A stretch of 64,000 nucleotides of DNA from Avena insularis (GCA_023614405.1 CM042689.1:326654305-326718304); one strand, 5' to 3'. Shown: positions 47,101-58,501, counted from the stretch's first letter. Numbers and translations are program-made. The notes: generated by a model from the sequence alone, not told the origin.

Positions 47101-49801
47101 ACTATTTATGTGGATCCCAAAACTGTTGCGCACATACAACAAGCAACAAATGCAGCGGTAAATGGTGCTATTGGGGTAACTGGATTGTCATCTCCTTCGA
47201 CATCAAGGAAGAGAAAACACATTGATCCTTTGATTGACCTTTCAACCAAGGAACATGTAGCTCACAGGAATGGACAAATATCACAGGTAATGACCATTTC
47301 TACCGTTTAAACATTTCTCTGCAGTTTTCTGTAATTTCTTTAGTTGTGCATACTTGTGTTTTTAACTATTGACTGAAGAGGTAAGGTGAAGTGATCCATC
47401 CTATCACTAAGAAGTTCCACATGATGCTGTGCATACCATGAACTGAGTTGATGACCATTCACGCCTCTGCACTTGCGACCTACTTAACTCACATTGTTAC
47501 TATATGGTCCGGAAAATTTGTTTTGCACTCAAGGACCAACTAGAGCAATGTACAAGTTAGATTACCTTTGATATTGACACCCTACCAAAGTAAATCAACG
47601 TCATTCTTCTGTGTCTGTGTTGACTACATCACCCACTTTATGCACTGAGATAGCTGAAGGGTTAAACTGAAATCTAATAATTTTACTAGCTGAACACTTG
47701 TTCTTTCGATGGATAAAAAACATACAATCTCAGCACGTTAACACAGTGCTGTCATGCTCAGCCTGCTTCATGCCATTGGATGTGCCATGAGTTAAGCTTA
47801 GTTCCACCCAGGAAATAATCTTGCCTTGGCGGTCGTGCTCGGCCAACAACTCCGCGAACCGAGTTTCTTTGTGAGATGCATCATGCCCCCATTTACGTTA
47901 AAGAATTTCAGGAGGTTTAAGTAACTTGTTAGGGAGATCTTCAGTTTGTTTAACTTAGTATTCTCGATAATAATGTATAGGGATGTGGAAGGGTGAGGTG
48001 GGAGGGGTTTGAATGCACCACCACCATAATGATCTCAGAATTTAATAATTGTAAAGATAAAGATTAGCTGATGTGCAAATTGGATGACATTATTACCTTT
48101 CTGACTTTTTAAATAATTTGTCCTGGATTGTCCACATTCATCTAGAACAGATTTCTGAGCAAAACCTGACTAACCAAAGAGATAGTCAAACGCTACTTAT
48201 AGCAAGAGTTGTCATGGGATTCTGAGAAGGTTGATTATATACTTTATACCCTTATCAGGTTATTTACCAGAAGAACGCAGCGGCGTCAAATGGTTCACTT
48301 CCAGTAAGCCAGTCTGCACATCCCCATATGATGGGGCCCTTTAAAGTCACCTACAGGTAACTGTCAAATCTACGGATTTTAGTTGCATAATTGTTTTTTG
48401 ATTTTCCTTGAGCAGGCCAACCCATCTGTTTTCTATTGATGAATTTATGTCATCCCTATAGGCCTCTTTTGGCGGATATTATTCAGCCAGGGGATGTAAA
48501 AGAGCTATGTAAACTTTTGGTGACAGTATCAGGACAGGCTACTAAGGCATATACTGGTATTGCTCTTGGCATCGTGCTAATTTTCCCCTTTTCCAGTTGT
48601 GTTAGTTTGTTTCAGAAATATTCCTGGCGGTCCTTGGAACTTAAAGTTGTGATATATATTTAATCAACTCCCATAGATCAGAACCTCTTTATTTTAAATG
48701 TCACAGGTTGCATCACTGCAATTCAACTCCAAGTGTTCCATCTCTTTGGCCTTGGTTTTGTCTGCTGCAAATGCTATATACCTCTTGGGACATCATGTGT
48801 ATATGGAGCTATATCATGTCTAGTTTATACTTCAATAGTATGCTAACACTCTGCACAGTGTGGTCAGGATCACACCTTTTTTTCCTGTTGAAATCTTACT
48901 GTGCATGAGGTTCACTTGTGAGTGATGTTCGCCATAATGACACTCCGCATTTCTCATATTAAACACCAAGTCTTAGCAGCAGTTCTGCAAGTGTCTTCAG
49001 CTTGCTACTTTTTTCTTTAGTAATTTAAGGTAGCCACTTTCGTGTGTATCATAAATTTGACGGTAATGATGTCTCTTTGGAAAACTTTAAACTAGGACGG
49101 AAAAACCAGGATGAGAAGGTGACAGAGAAGGAAGATGGGACGAGAGGTTCCCTAGCAATGGCAAACCATAACAGAGAAGAACAAAATAAAGATCAAAGTC
49201 ATAGAAAAACATCAACTGATGATCGTTCAAGTGGAGGTACTCGTATGGGCAAAGCATCTGTAGATGATTCCAGATCTGACTGCACCGATGACCAGAAATC
49301 CAGTAGACCAATGTCTCCTGGAACCCTAGCATTGATGTGTGATGAAGAAGATACTATGTTTGCAACTTCTGAAAATGCTGTTGCTGAGCCAACAGTAGCT
49401 GTCAATCCAAACCAGTCTGAACTGTACGCGGAGCAGGAAAAGTGTGTGTTGACAGAATTCCGTGATTGCCTCTGTAAGCTTGTGCAATACGGTAGAATGA
49501 AAGGTACATCAAATATCTTACCTGGCATGCCAATTCATAGTAATTGGACATTCTTTACTTGTTTAATTTGCAAAGCTCTTGTAGGTTTGATCCTGATTAT
49601 TTTCAACCTGCAGAGGAGAAGTATTCCATGGCGATCAGATCTGAAGCAACTGGCCATCATGGGCAGGTAAATGGTGGTCCCCGAATACCATATTCGAAAG
49701 ACGTAGATGTACAACCTATTGTAAAAACATTTACTCAAAGTTCCAGCAAACATCTTGTTACTGGAAACCCTGCGAGTGAGCATTTAGACAAAAAAAACTG
49801 A
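44172..49801 (+). CDS. TCX: Tesmin/TSO1-like CXC (CPP family) DNA-binding protein
   Basis: Eight coding exons give one open frame of 609 residues: 44172-44575, 44950-45054, 46089-46266, 46933-47286, 48259-48356, 48462-48556, 49096-49503 and 49614-49801. All introns are GT-AG and phases agree. The CRC domain has two cysteine-rich motifs, at about 156-190 ([19 protein letters not shown]) and 243-278 ([18 protein letters not shown]), joined by the hallmark linker RNPDAFRPK at 209-217. The N-terminus has a KKLVRQLDF motif typical of the TCX5/6 branch and a Pro-rich tract; the C-terminus has [16 protein letters not shown] and LTEFRDCL. Family members (LIN54-like) bind CHR-type promoter elements in the DREAM complex in the nucleus and regulate cell-cycle and DNA-methylation genes. 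The start was chosen as the first ATG in frame, with GC-rich 5' UTR before it. The gene looks intact. Confidence 0.92.
46563..46686. mobile_element. Stowaway MITE in intron 3 of the CXC gene
   Basis: 124 bp with terminal inverted repeats CTACCTCCGTTTCAAAATAA... of about 35 bp, near perfect, flanked on the left by TA and on the right by CA (TSD slightly mutated). Confidence 0.9.
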
Positions 49802-50883
49802 AGCCTGAGGGCACATAAGTGCGCCTCAGGTTTGTATTTGGGGTACAAGAATCATGTTTGCACCCTCTAACAGGTTGGCCGGGGACATGTACCAGTCTTG
49901 ATGATTAATTTAGGTTAAACGAATTCCAATTTATTCCCATTGGTCACAACAAGTGTAATGGTGGATAGATAGTTTGTAGTCATAGAAATGTTGTTCGCCT
50001 TATATTTTTCTGCAGATTTTTAGTTTCTTTTTTTACTTTTCAACATTTTTTGGTGAAGTTTCTCCAACCGCCACACTTATATAAGCTTATACTATGTAGT
50101 AGTATGAGATTGTGCCTTGTAACATCGTATGTTTCTTTTTCCCACTAGAATAGCAGGTTTTGTTATCGTACATATCTGGCATCGTTGAAGGCCGGTTTGT
50201 ATTTTCTGCGGCGTTCTGCAACTTTCAGTGCTAAAATCTACAAAACTGGGGCCTCCTGCCTTTATCCCTCACAATGTTATGTCAAATGTACTGTTGAAAA
50301 AAATGAATGCAGGGACAATGGAACACACAAGTTTTGCCACCAGGAGAATACTTGATCGCTCTAATCTGTACAGAAAATACGTCTTTACATCTAGAATGGA
50401 CAACGGTACTGCAGATTTCTCACATGAGCACACAGCTAAATATGTTCTCAGGCATAAGCAGAACATATGAGTATGACGTAGGCAGGCAGAAGGCCGCATG
50501 TACTCCTTTTTCACGGTATAGTCACTGTCCCAAGACTCGAGATACTGAGCTTTTGATGTTGTTCACAAACCTTTCCCTGCAAAGAATTAATATAGAGTTT
50601 AGTAAATCCACAAAGTACAAGAGTATCTTGAGCTGCAGTAATGGTGCAGTGCACAGAATCACATTATACTTTGTACTACAAAAGTGAAAATGTTCTGCCA
50701 TTTGTGAGCCAATGCATCATAAAACTTCCACAAAGATGTCATAGAACACCTTGGTGAACTAGATACCAGTCCCTTGTCCAAAAACTCTCTTTGGCTCTTG
50801 AGCTCTATTGATCCCTTTATTTTAAAAAATGAAATTCATATTTACAAGTTTAAAGAAACTGAAATAATTTATGGATGTTGTCA
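49802..50883. other. Convergent 3' region between the CXC and CURT1-like genes
   Basis: The CXC 3' UTR begins here. No further gene is supported. On the minus strand at about 50770-50812 a short frame reads QREFLDKGLV, which resembles the REEFLDK end of CURT1 proteins; see the CURT1-like gene. Confidence 0.5.
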
Positions 50884-51036
50884 GTGATGTATCCTACAAG
50901 CGTACCTACACAAAAACGACAAGGAGCTCTGAAAATATACATTGTTCACTATACTCCCATTCACACTTTTTCGTTTTTGTGTAGCTCAGAATATGATGTA
51001 TTTTAAATTAAGATTGTACGTTTGTAGGATATATTA
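50884..51036. repeat. Imperfect inverted repeat (MITE-like)
   Basis: The left arm GTATCCTACAAGCGTAC and CTACACAAAAACGA recur as reverse complements at the right end (GTACGTTTGTAGGATAT and TCGTTTTTGTGTAG), with about 30 extra bases in the right arm. The sequence can fold as a hairpin. No clear target duplication. Confidence 0.5.
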
Positions 51037-51200
51037 TTGCCCTACATTGAGAATTTTCTTTACAACCTTTTAAATCTTTTGAACATGATTTTTCAAGTTT
51101 TTGAACATAAAGGGATCACTAGATCTCAGGATCCAGGAATCCCTACTCCTTGTCCTCTCTCGTCACCAATTACAGAAGTAGATGTTATTTCAGGGATGAA

Positions 51201-52337
51201 CTACGATGAAATATGTGCCAATTTCCAGGCTATCTTCTTAAACAAATAAATATATGTTTCCAAAGGAACCAGATTCTCTTGGTTCTGGAGCCAACTGAAA
51301 CCAAACATATTTGGGAGTATGGCAATGAACGAGTGAGGCTTTACCTGTCTGGTTTGAAGAGGAGGTTCCCGTAGATGAACCACTGAAAATGGCGGCTTGT
51401 GTTAATAGAAAGATAACAGTTTTATCACAAAATGACAATGTTGCAGCTGTGGTTCTGGCATAGAACTTACCCATGCAACTGATATGCCAATTAGTTCGAA
51501 GAAAATGGGGAGAACGGGGAGCTTATCTATGACCTGATGTTGAGATAACAACATGATAATCAGACCTGTTTTTCTCTGTCTCGTGCAAAAAGGAAAACTA
51601 TATTCTGCTAGTGGTTACGTTGCATATTAGGTCATCTGGAATTTACCTCGATAACCATCATGGAAGCCCAGAACGCGGCAATTGCTGCAAAGCCTATCCC
51701 GGCTAGAGCAAAGATGTCTTCAGTAGTGCTGAACTGTTTCAGTTTCCAGTTGGATTAGTTTATTTCATTTGTAAGAAAAGGAGCCTTGGTGAAAGTAGAA
51801 TTCATACTAACTAGGATTTGATTTGTGTATCTTCAGCACAAAGTTACAGTAATGGAATTCTTTCTCTACAGTTTTTTTTGGCAGGGTGTATAAATCATGC
51901 AAAATCAAATATGTCAAGGCAATCGCTTCTGAACTTATCCCCCTTTCAGATTCAAAACTCGATCTTAATTTGTTTAGATTGTAACCTCGTAGAGACAAAT
52001 GAGGGGAGAACCATTCAAAAAAAAAAAAACGAGAGGAGACTCACTGAGCTCTTGACATATTTCACGACGCTCCCGGAGGAGGCTTCTGAACTGTCCTGCG
52101 CCGCCCTGGCAACAACACCGGGACTTCTCATCCTACCTGCTCGAGACACATTGCAGAGCACGCAATGAACTAATGCGACCGGAGAAGGGTAATTGTTTCA
52201 AGGAGATTACTGTAATAAAAATTACCTGAAACAATGGGGTTTCGCAGCCTCTGGAGGTTCTTGGGGGCGCTCTTGCTGCTGCCGCCGCACGGCGCGAGGG
52301 CTGCAGGCTGGGCAATGGAGAGGGCGCAGGCCATCAT
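51201..52337 (-). CDS. CURT1: Chloroplast CURT1-like (CAAD domain) thylakoid membrane protein
   Basis: Minus-strand exons joined in frame: 52337-52226 (start MACALSIAQPAAL at 52334, or Met one codon earlier), 52136-52045, 51733-51647, 51533-51471 and 51382-51345. The N-terminus is a Ser/Ala/Arg-rich chloroplast transit peptide (about 40 residues). The CAAD-type region reads KYVKSSFSTTEDIFALAGI, then AAFWASMMVIEVIDKLPVLP, then GISVAWWFIYGNLLFKPD. Two hydrophobic segments flank the IDKLPVLP loop, as in CURT1 proteins that curve thylakoid membranes at grana margins. The terminal exon is uncertain: acceptor TTTCAG then 51294-51201 gives 31 residues (SWLQNQENLVPLET... to a stop) but lacks the expected R-E-E-F-type start; a distant alternative lies near 50800. 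Either the gene has a divergent C-terminus or the true last exon was displaced, so span and C-terminus are provisional. Retained introns are GT-AG with consistent phases. Confidence 0.72.
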
Positions 52338-52624
52338 GGCTAAGAACCCGGCCTCGCCTGGGGATTACTGCGGAATACTACGATGGCGTTGGGAAGGATG
52401 CGTCGAGGAACCGGGGAAACAACTGTGATGTTTGGCCTTCGTCTGCAACAGCGGATGTGAGCGGGAGCTTCCTAGTCCACTAACGCTTCATCAGATGGCA
52501 GGTTTGCAGATTGCCCCCCTGTTGTCCTACTACTATTTCGTTGGTCAGAAGTAGTACTACTGTACTGTCTGGGGAAGTTGTACTGCCGTATTTTTTTCCT
52601 GTTCAAAAAGAAAGATGTGTACTA

Positions 52625-52748
52625 CTCCCTCCATCCTAAAATAGATGTCTCAGATTTTTCAAAATTTAAATAAATCTAGACACTATTTAGTATATAGGTT
52701 TATCTAAATTTTAACAAATCTAAGACATCTATTTTAGGATGGAGAGAG
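52625..52748. mobile_element. Stowaway MITE upstream of the CURT1-like gene
   Basis: 124 bp; ends CTCCCTCCATCCTAAAATAG and its inverse, flanked by TA on both sides (52623-52624, 52749-52750). Confidence 0.92.
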
Positions 52749-52884
52749 TACTTCCTTTTGTTTTTTTGGGGAAAGAAGTTGTACTGCTCATACAAAATCC
52801 ACCGATAGAAATCCAGATTTCCTCTATTATTTATAAATCATGTGGAAAGGTGTACTATTTTATTTCATAGGGATTGAGAAAGTA

Positions 52885-53032
52885 CTTCCTTCGTTTAAAA
52901 ATATAAGATGTTTTAGGTTACGTATCTAGACATATTTTAGTGTGTATGTTCAAATAAATCTACACACTAAAAGGTGTCTAGATACATTTACTTTATAAAT
53001 CTAATACATCTTATATTTCTGAACGGAGGGAG
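52885..53032. mobile_element. Second Stowaway MITE upstream of the CURT1-like gene
   Basis: 148 bp; ends CTTCCTTCGTTTAAAAATAT and the inverse of CTCCCTCCGTTCAGAAATAT, flanked by TA (52883-52884, 53033-53034). Confidence 0.9.
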
Positions 53033-54330
53033 TAGCTGATTGGTTTTCTGTGGTGGAACCAGTCCACCCAGGTTCCATGACTTGAAATGGGTGCTCTCAT
53101 TAATCTGCATTTAGTCTTTGGATGGTGCACAAGGAATAAATTCAAGAACTCTGCAAAAACAGAGAGAAAGTGCATCGCACTTCTCAAATAAAAAAATGAG
53201 GCTTAACCTTGTGTTAGAGTTGGGGGCTCAAAATAATACCTTGTTGCGCAAAATACTATCATGAAAAATCCTAAGGAATATATAATCTTCTAAAACCCTT
53301 ATGCATGCCCTACAAAGGAGACCCTTAGTTTGCGGGGATGTACTTTTTGGAACCAAATCATAATAGCACCCCTCCTGAACAAAGAGAACTTGCGACCCGA
53401 CAAGGCTTCTCCTTTGGATACCTCCAAGTACACTTCTCCTATGTCTCCCTACCGCTAGATCTCTTCTTATGGATCTAGCCCCTTTTCATTAGCTTGGGAG
53501 AAGGTTGCAAGCCTATGACTAGTTCGAGAGAGATGCCAACTAAGGGGAAGACGACTATCTGATGTCGAAGATGTTGGGGTCACACGCCTCAAAGCTAGGC
53601 CAAATACCACTTGTAATGGGGAATTAAATGACACCCATGAGGGTAGGGGTGGGCATATTAATCGAGAACCAAAGTCATGAACTAAAAGGACTGATGTTGT
53701 TGGCTAGAACAAAACCAGTAATTTTGGTATCCAATTCGGTCTTTAACTTAAAAAAACTTATTTGGTTAATTCAGTTCTATCACTACTCAAAATAACCGAA
53801 GAAACCGAAACTTGTGTAAAATGACCTAATCTACATGGGCACGTTTGGTAGGCTGCCTCCCCTTCGGATAGGCCCGCTAGATGTCGGAATTGGGTGATTG
53901 GACGGTTGGCAGCGGTCTATGTTGTGGCCCGCATGGATCTTAAAGCACTTCGGCCTAGGCCCTAGGGGAACGGACGAATCAGAGTTTTTTAGGGGCAGGC
54001 CACGGTAGTGTCAAAAGCGAGGACACCATGCGCGGGAGCTTAGCGCGAGATGGCGAGAGACCGAAAAAGGCACCCTTCTTCTCCAACATCGGACCACCGC
54101 AGTTGTATGGACCAGGGGCTCTTCTCCCTCGTCTCCTATGGAGGAGGTAAAGTAGACGCTCCTACTATTTTTTTCTGCCCCCACCGTGATCGCATAGTAT
54201 GTAGGATTGATTTTGTGAGTACTCATCATAGATCGATTGACTTAGGGAAACCAACTATATCTGATCCATCAAGCATCAACACACATAGCAGTGATTCAGG
54301 ACTGGATCCTGCTACTCCACAAGAGAGCAG
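53033..54330. other. Spacer and possible 5' part of a PIF/Harbinger element
   Basis: No gene seen. At about 53837 GGGCACGTTTGGTAGGCTGC resembles a PIF/Harbinger terminal repeat and may be the left end of the element whose transposase follows. The right end was not found. Confidence 0.4.
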
Positions 54331-55412
54331 TTAGACGTGTTACCTTTCCTAGGCTCACATACGGTCCTATGTTGGTTCAAGATCATGAGAGGGTGGAAAA
54401 TCACAACTACGTTTACAACTCTACCAGTGTGGAGGCTCTCTAAATGTTGCAAATGATCCCCTTTGTATGAAGTGGTCAAAAGGTTCAGGGAACGATGATT
54501 ACTCGCAGATAGTATCCACACCTCTGTTAAAGAACGTGTTGCTATGTTTCTTCATGTTGTGGGTCGTAACCATATGTTTAGAGTGATCATAGCACATTTA
54601 GGAGATCCACATAAACTATTACTCAATGTTTCAAACAAGTTTGGTATGCAATTGGAGAGCTTGGAGGAGAGATGATCAAACCACCAGGTGGTCGCACACC
54701 AAGGAATATACAAACCATTCGTAGATGGTTTTCATATTTCAGGGTGAGTACTAATTCTCTTTTTTTCTTTTCATGAAATGACAACATTCTTAAAAACACG
54801 ACACTTTACATGTGTATTGATAGGATTATATTGACACTATCGATGGCACACATGTGACTGTTAGAGTGTCAAAATCATAGTCATTGGCATATAGAGGAAG
54901 GAAGCACTACACCAGCCAGGATCTGTTGGCTGCTATTGATTTTGATCTGAAGTTCACCTACGCGCTAGCTAGATGGGAAGGATCTATGCATCATGCAATA
55001 ATTCTTGCTTACCATATCGTCTAGAGCTGATGGTTGAACATCCCTCGTGATAAGTTCTATCTAGAGATGTTGGATATATATGCCCACCTGGGATTGTTCA
55101 ATCTGGGACACTCTAGCCTTAGAGTCACCACTAGGAGGTCGTTTTCTGTATTGAAAAATAGATTCAAGGTACTTAACCAGAAACTTTTTCACACTTTCGA
55201 GACTCAAGTAAAGTTGGTGCTTGCTTGTTGCATTCTTCACAACTAGATTTTGGTTTGGGGTCTTGATGAGTTTTTCCTACATGAGGTATCTATTGACCCT
55301 GACGAAGTTGAAACTAGACATGGTGTGGAGCAATATGAAAATGAATCTTGGAAGAACAAAAGACAGGAGTGGGTGCAGGAAATGTGTCAAGATAGAGATA
55401 ATGCAAGGTTGT
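54331..55412 (+). pseudogene. Dead PIF/Harbinger transposase
   Basis: Translated pieces match the plant Harbinger nuclease in order: EVVKRFRER region and SIHTSVKERVAMFLHVVG (about 54465-54570), RWFSYFR (to 54743), then after an 80 bp GT-AG intron (54744-54823) DYIDTIDGTHVTVRVSKS, a TAG at 54878-54880, SLAYRGRKHYTSQDLLAAID, WEGSMHHAIILA, more stops near 55023-55030, and LKNRFKVLNQK with QVKLVLACCILHN (to 55244). The end VSIDPDEVETRHGVEQYENE follows to about 55412. DNA transposases of this family cut and paste with a D-D-E site. The first Asp (DGTH) remains; the second reads H (MHH, expected MHD) and the Glu position reads R (TTRRSF, expected IERAF). Together with the stops, the copy is inactive. 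The coordinates of the beginning are approximate. Confidence 0.85.
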
Positions 55413-56729
55413 GAGAAGAAGACGGGCAAGAAGAAGATGAAGATGCATTTCATCTTTCATCGCCATTAGTATGTAATTATAAACTGCTATTTGATTCATC
55501 GTTAGGATGTACCAATGAACTAACATTTGTTGGAATTATGCCCTAGAGGCAATAATAAAGATGTTATTATTATAATTCTTGTTCATGATAGAGTTTATAT
55601 TCCATGCTAGAATTGTATTAAGCGGAAACTTTAATACTTGTGTGGTTTGTGAACAACACCGTGTCCCTAGTACGCCTCTATGGACTAGCTCATTGATTAA
55701 TGATGGTTAAGGTTTCCTAACCATAGACATGAATTGTCGATTAATAATGAGATCATATCATTGGGAGAATGATATGATGGACATACCCAATTTAAGCGGA
55801 GCAATTAGATCGTGTCATCGTGTTCGTCTTTGCGAAGCTTTTCTTATATCAAATATTGTATTCCTTAGACCATGAGATAATGCAACTCCTTGGTATCGGA
55901 TGAAAGCTTTGAGGTCATCAAACGTCATACTATGAGAGGGTGATCATAAAGGTGTCTCTCAGGTGATCGAAAAGTACCTGTTGGGTTGTATGTATCGAGA
56001 TGGGATTTGTCCCTCCCAAGTCGGAGAGATATACTTTGGGCCCACTCAGTAATCGATATCAACACCGCTTGCAAGCACGTGGTTAAGGAGTTAATCACAA
56101 AGTGATATCGGATTACGGAATGAGTAAAGTACTTGTTGTGAACGAGATTGAACTAGGTATGCAGGGCCGGCCCTGAGGGGGGCAGGGTGGGCGGCCGCCC
56201 CGGGCCCCCGAAGCCAAGGGGGCCCCAATTAGGTATGGCATATGCGGTGGAGAAGGGGTCATGTGGCATCGCCATTAGAGGCAGTTTTTTTTTGAAAAGC
56301 CATTAGAGGCAGTTGAGGTTTCCTCTCGTGCGTACCAGGGAGACGAAGAAAAAGCACCGAAACATTACATGCTCGTGAGATGCTACATGGGCTTTTTTCC
56401 TTGTGGCGTTAGATTGGGCCTTTTTATCTTTTGAAGCAGATGATGTTCCATCAAAGAAAAAGGTAGGAGTGCCATACAGACAGTTAGGTTTTTTTTTTGG
56501 TTACACACTCGTTTGTTTTAAGATCTTTATTTACATCATGCACTCAGGGTAATTATTATTCCTTTTTTCTTTAAAAACATTCGGGTTTCATATGAAGATA
56601 CACATCTAGGCCTACGGCGCCGGATCTAAGTAGTCCATGTCACCGTGCAAGTAAGAAGATAAACTGTCGAGCACCATTGGATGGTGACAGCATACTATAG
56701 TCGGGCAATTATCACATGATCTTTTTCTA

Positions 56730-56853
56730 CTTCCTCCGGTTCATATTAGTTGACTTAGATTCATCTAAATATGAATGTATCTAGTCCAAATTTTAGCACC
56801 AGATGCATCCTTATTTAGACAAATTTGAGCCAACTAACATGGATCGGTGAAAG
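56730..56853. mobile_element. Stowaway MITE inside the hAT element
   Basis: 124 bp, ends CTTCCTCCGGTTCATATTAG and the inverse of CTTTCACCGATCCATGTTAG, flanked by TA (56728-56729, 56854-56855). Confidence 0.85.
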
Positions 56854-57173
56854 TAGAAAATTTCACATTAACATAAAATATAAGAATTTCAGTTTAAATA
56901 GCAGTTGAGAGAAATAAAAAACCCGAAAAGGTCATGCCGAAGTACGACTCCAAATCTTTATATTGGTCATCGATCTAATTATTCCGTGAAAAAGTCTACA
57001 TGTTAGTACTCCGAGAGGCGAGAGACCATAACACATAGACCCTATTGCCCCAATAAACCAGCGTGACAACACAATTCGAAATCATATAGTACTCTGTATA
57101 TAAAAAAATGATGTCAATATACCATCACCAGCGAGTTAACATTTATCTCTTTTTTAATATTCTAAATATAGTA

Positions 57174-57296
57174 CTTCCTTCGTCTAGAAATAACAGACTT
57201 AAGTTTATCAAGATTCAAATATATTTAGACGCATTTTATATATAGATACATTCAAATTTAGACAAACTCACGTCAGTTATCTCTGGAGGAAGGGAG
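57174..57296. mobile_element. Second Stowaway MITE inside the hAT element
   Basis: 123 bp, ends CTTCCTTCGTCTAGAAATAA and the inverse of CTCCCTTCCTCCAGAGATAA, flanked by TA (57172-57173, 57297-57298). Confidence 0.85.
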
Positions 57297-58041
57297 TAAT
57301 ATTTTATCAATATATATTGTAACTATTATAATGTTTGTGATATGGGGGCCCGTGGACTTGTTTCGCCCTGGGCCCCCGAAATATCAGGACCGGCCCTGTA
57401 GGTATGATGGTACCGATGATCGAATCTCGGGCAAGTAAAATATCGCGCGACGAAGGGAATATATATATGGGATTGATTGAATCCTAGCATCGTGGTTCAT
57501 CCGATATGATCATCGATGAATGTGTGGGAGTCAATATGGGTTTCCAGACCCCGCTGTTGATTATTGATAGAAGATCATGTCTGCATATTCTCGAACCCGA
57601 AGGGTCACACACTTAACGTGTCTCGACGCTAGGATAGATTGGATAATTGGTTTATGAGTTTTTGTTCGGAGTCTCGGATGAGATCCAGGACATCACGAGA
57701 GGTTCCGGAATGGTCCGGAGAATAAGATTCATATAAGGCAAAGCAGATTTTGGAGTTCGAAATTATTTCGGGTTAATTGGTATTGTACCGGAAGCTTCTA
57801 GAACCTTCCGGAGTGGGACCAACGTGGCCCCACTTGTCGGGAGGGGGCATGGGCCTATGAGGGAGTGCCCTGGCCGCATTGGGCCAGGGGCACAAGGCCC
57901 CATAGGGCCCAGCCGTCCAAACACCTAGGAAACCCTAGGGGAGCTTCTAGAAGGGAGGGGGGAAACTTGCCCCCCACTCTTCCTCCTTGGCTGTCGGCCT
58001 AGGGCTTGGGGAAGGGGCTAGGGCTGGCCGCCCACCCCTCT

Positions 58042-58049
58042 ATATAAAG
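58042..58049 (+). promoter_or_regulatory. TATA box in copia E 5' LTR
   Basis: TATATAAA in a CCTC-rich context about 440 bp before the LTR end, as in BARE-like LTR promoters. Confidence 0.65.
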
Positions 58050-58487
58050 AGGGCTGGGGGCGCACCCCTCCCCTACACCTCCTCCACAACCCTATCCGCC
58101 CTGCTGCCCCTCCTCTCTCTCTCCCTCCCATTGTAGCGTGCGAAGCCTGGCCAAAAAACTCTCCACCGCTTGCACGCGCCGTCGTTGTAGATCAATCCGT
58201 CTCTCCACCCCACTTGCTGGACCGAGGAAGGAGGAGGCGTCAGGTGCCGCGTGTGCATCTCTCGGAGGCATCGCCACTTGCGGTGTTAGATCGGATCGGA
58301 TCGCGAGGAGGAGAAGCGAGTACGACTACATCACCCACGTTCCGTTGAACGTTCCGCTGTGCGAATCTTCAAGGGTATGAAGATCTCATCTATTCCTCCT
58401 CGTTGTTTGCATCTCCTAGATTAGATCTTGGCTTTCCTGTTCGCATCCGTAGAATTTTTTTGATTTACTATGCTACGAAACCCTTCA

Positions 58488-58501
58488 GTGGTATCAGAGC
58501 T
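58488..58501 (+). promoter_or_regulatory. Primer binding site of copia E (initiator Met tRNA)
   Basis: GTGGTATCAGAGCT immediately after the 5' LTR end CCCTTCA. Confidence 0.92.

Larger units (their letters stand above)
56162..57398. mobile_element. Non-autonomous hAT element, target duplication TAGGTATG
   Basis: 1237 bp with terminal repeats CAGGGCCGGCCCTGA and its inverse (TCAGGACCGGCCCTG, one mismatch). Flanking 8 bp duplications TAGGTATG lie at 56154-56161 and 57399-57406, the length typical of hAT elements. No transposase is encoded. Subterminal GGGCCCCCGAA also recurs inverted. Two Stowaway MITEs lie inside (56730-56853 and 57174-57296). Confidence 0.9.
55528..58487 (+). repeat. 5' LTR of copia E, interrupted by a hAT element
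   Basis: 2960 bp; without the hAT element and its duplicated 8 bp it is about 1715 bp, the usual Angela size. The first 370 bp agree nearly perfectly with the visible start of the 3' LTR (63620-64000). It ends CCCTTCA, followed by the primer binding site. Confidence 0.93.

Noticed and set aside
49585..49613. Earlier acceptor (GTAG, about 49585) for the last CXC exon, giving [15 protein letters not shown]
   Set aside because: It puts the frame out of phase with exon 7. The acceptor CAG at 49611-49613 keeps the frame and gives [13 protein letters not shown], as expected from homologs.
34248..57296. Repeated short CTCCCTCCGT sequences that could suggest a spaced repeat array
   Set aside because: They are scattered Stowaway MITE ends with TA duplications, not a CRISPR-type array, which is not expected in a plant nuclear genome.
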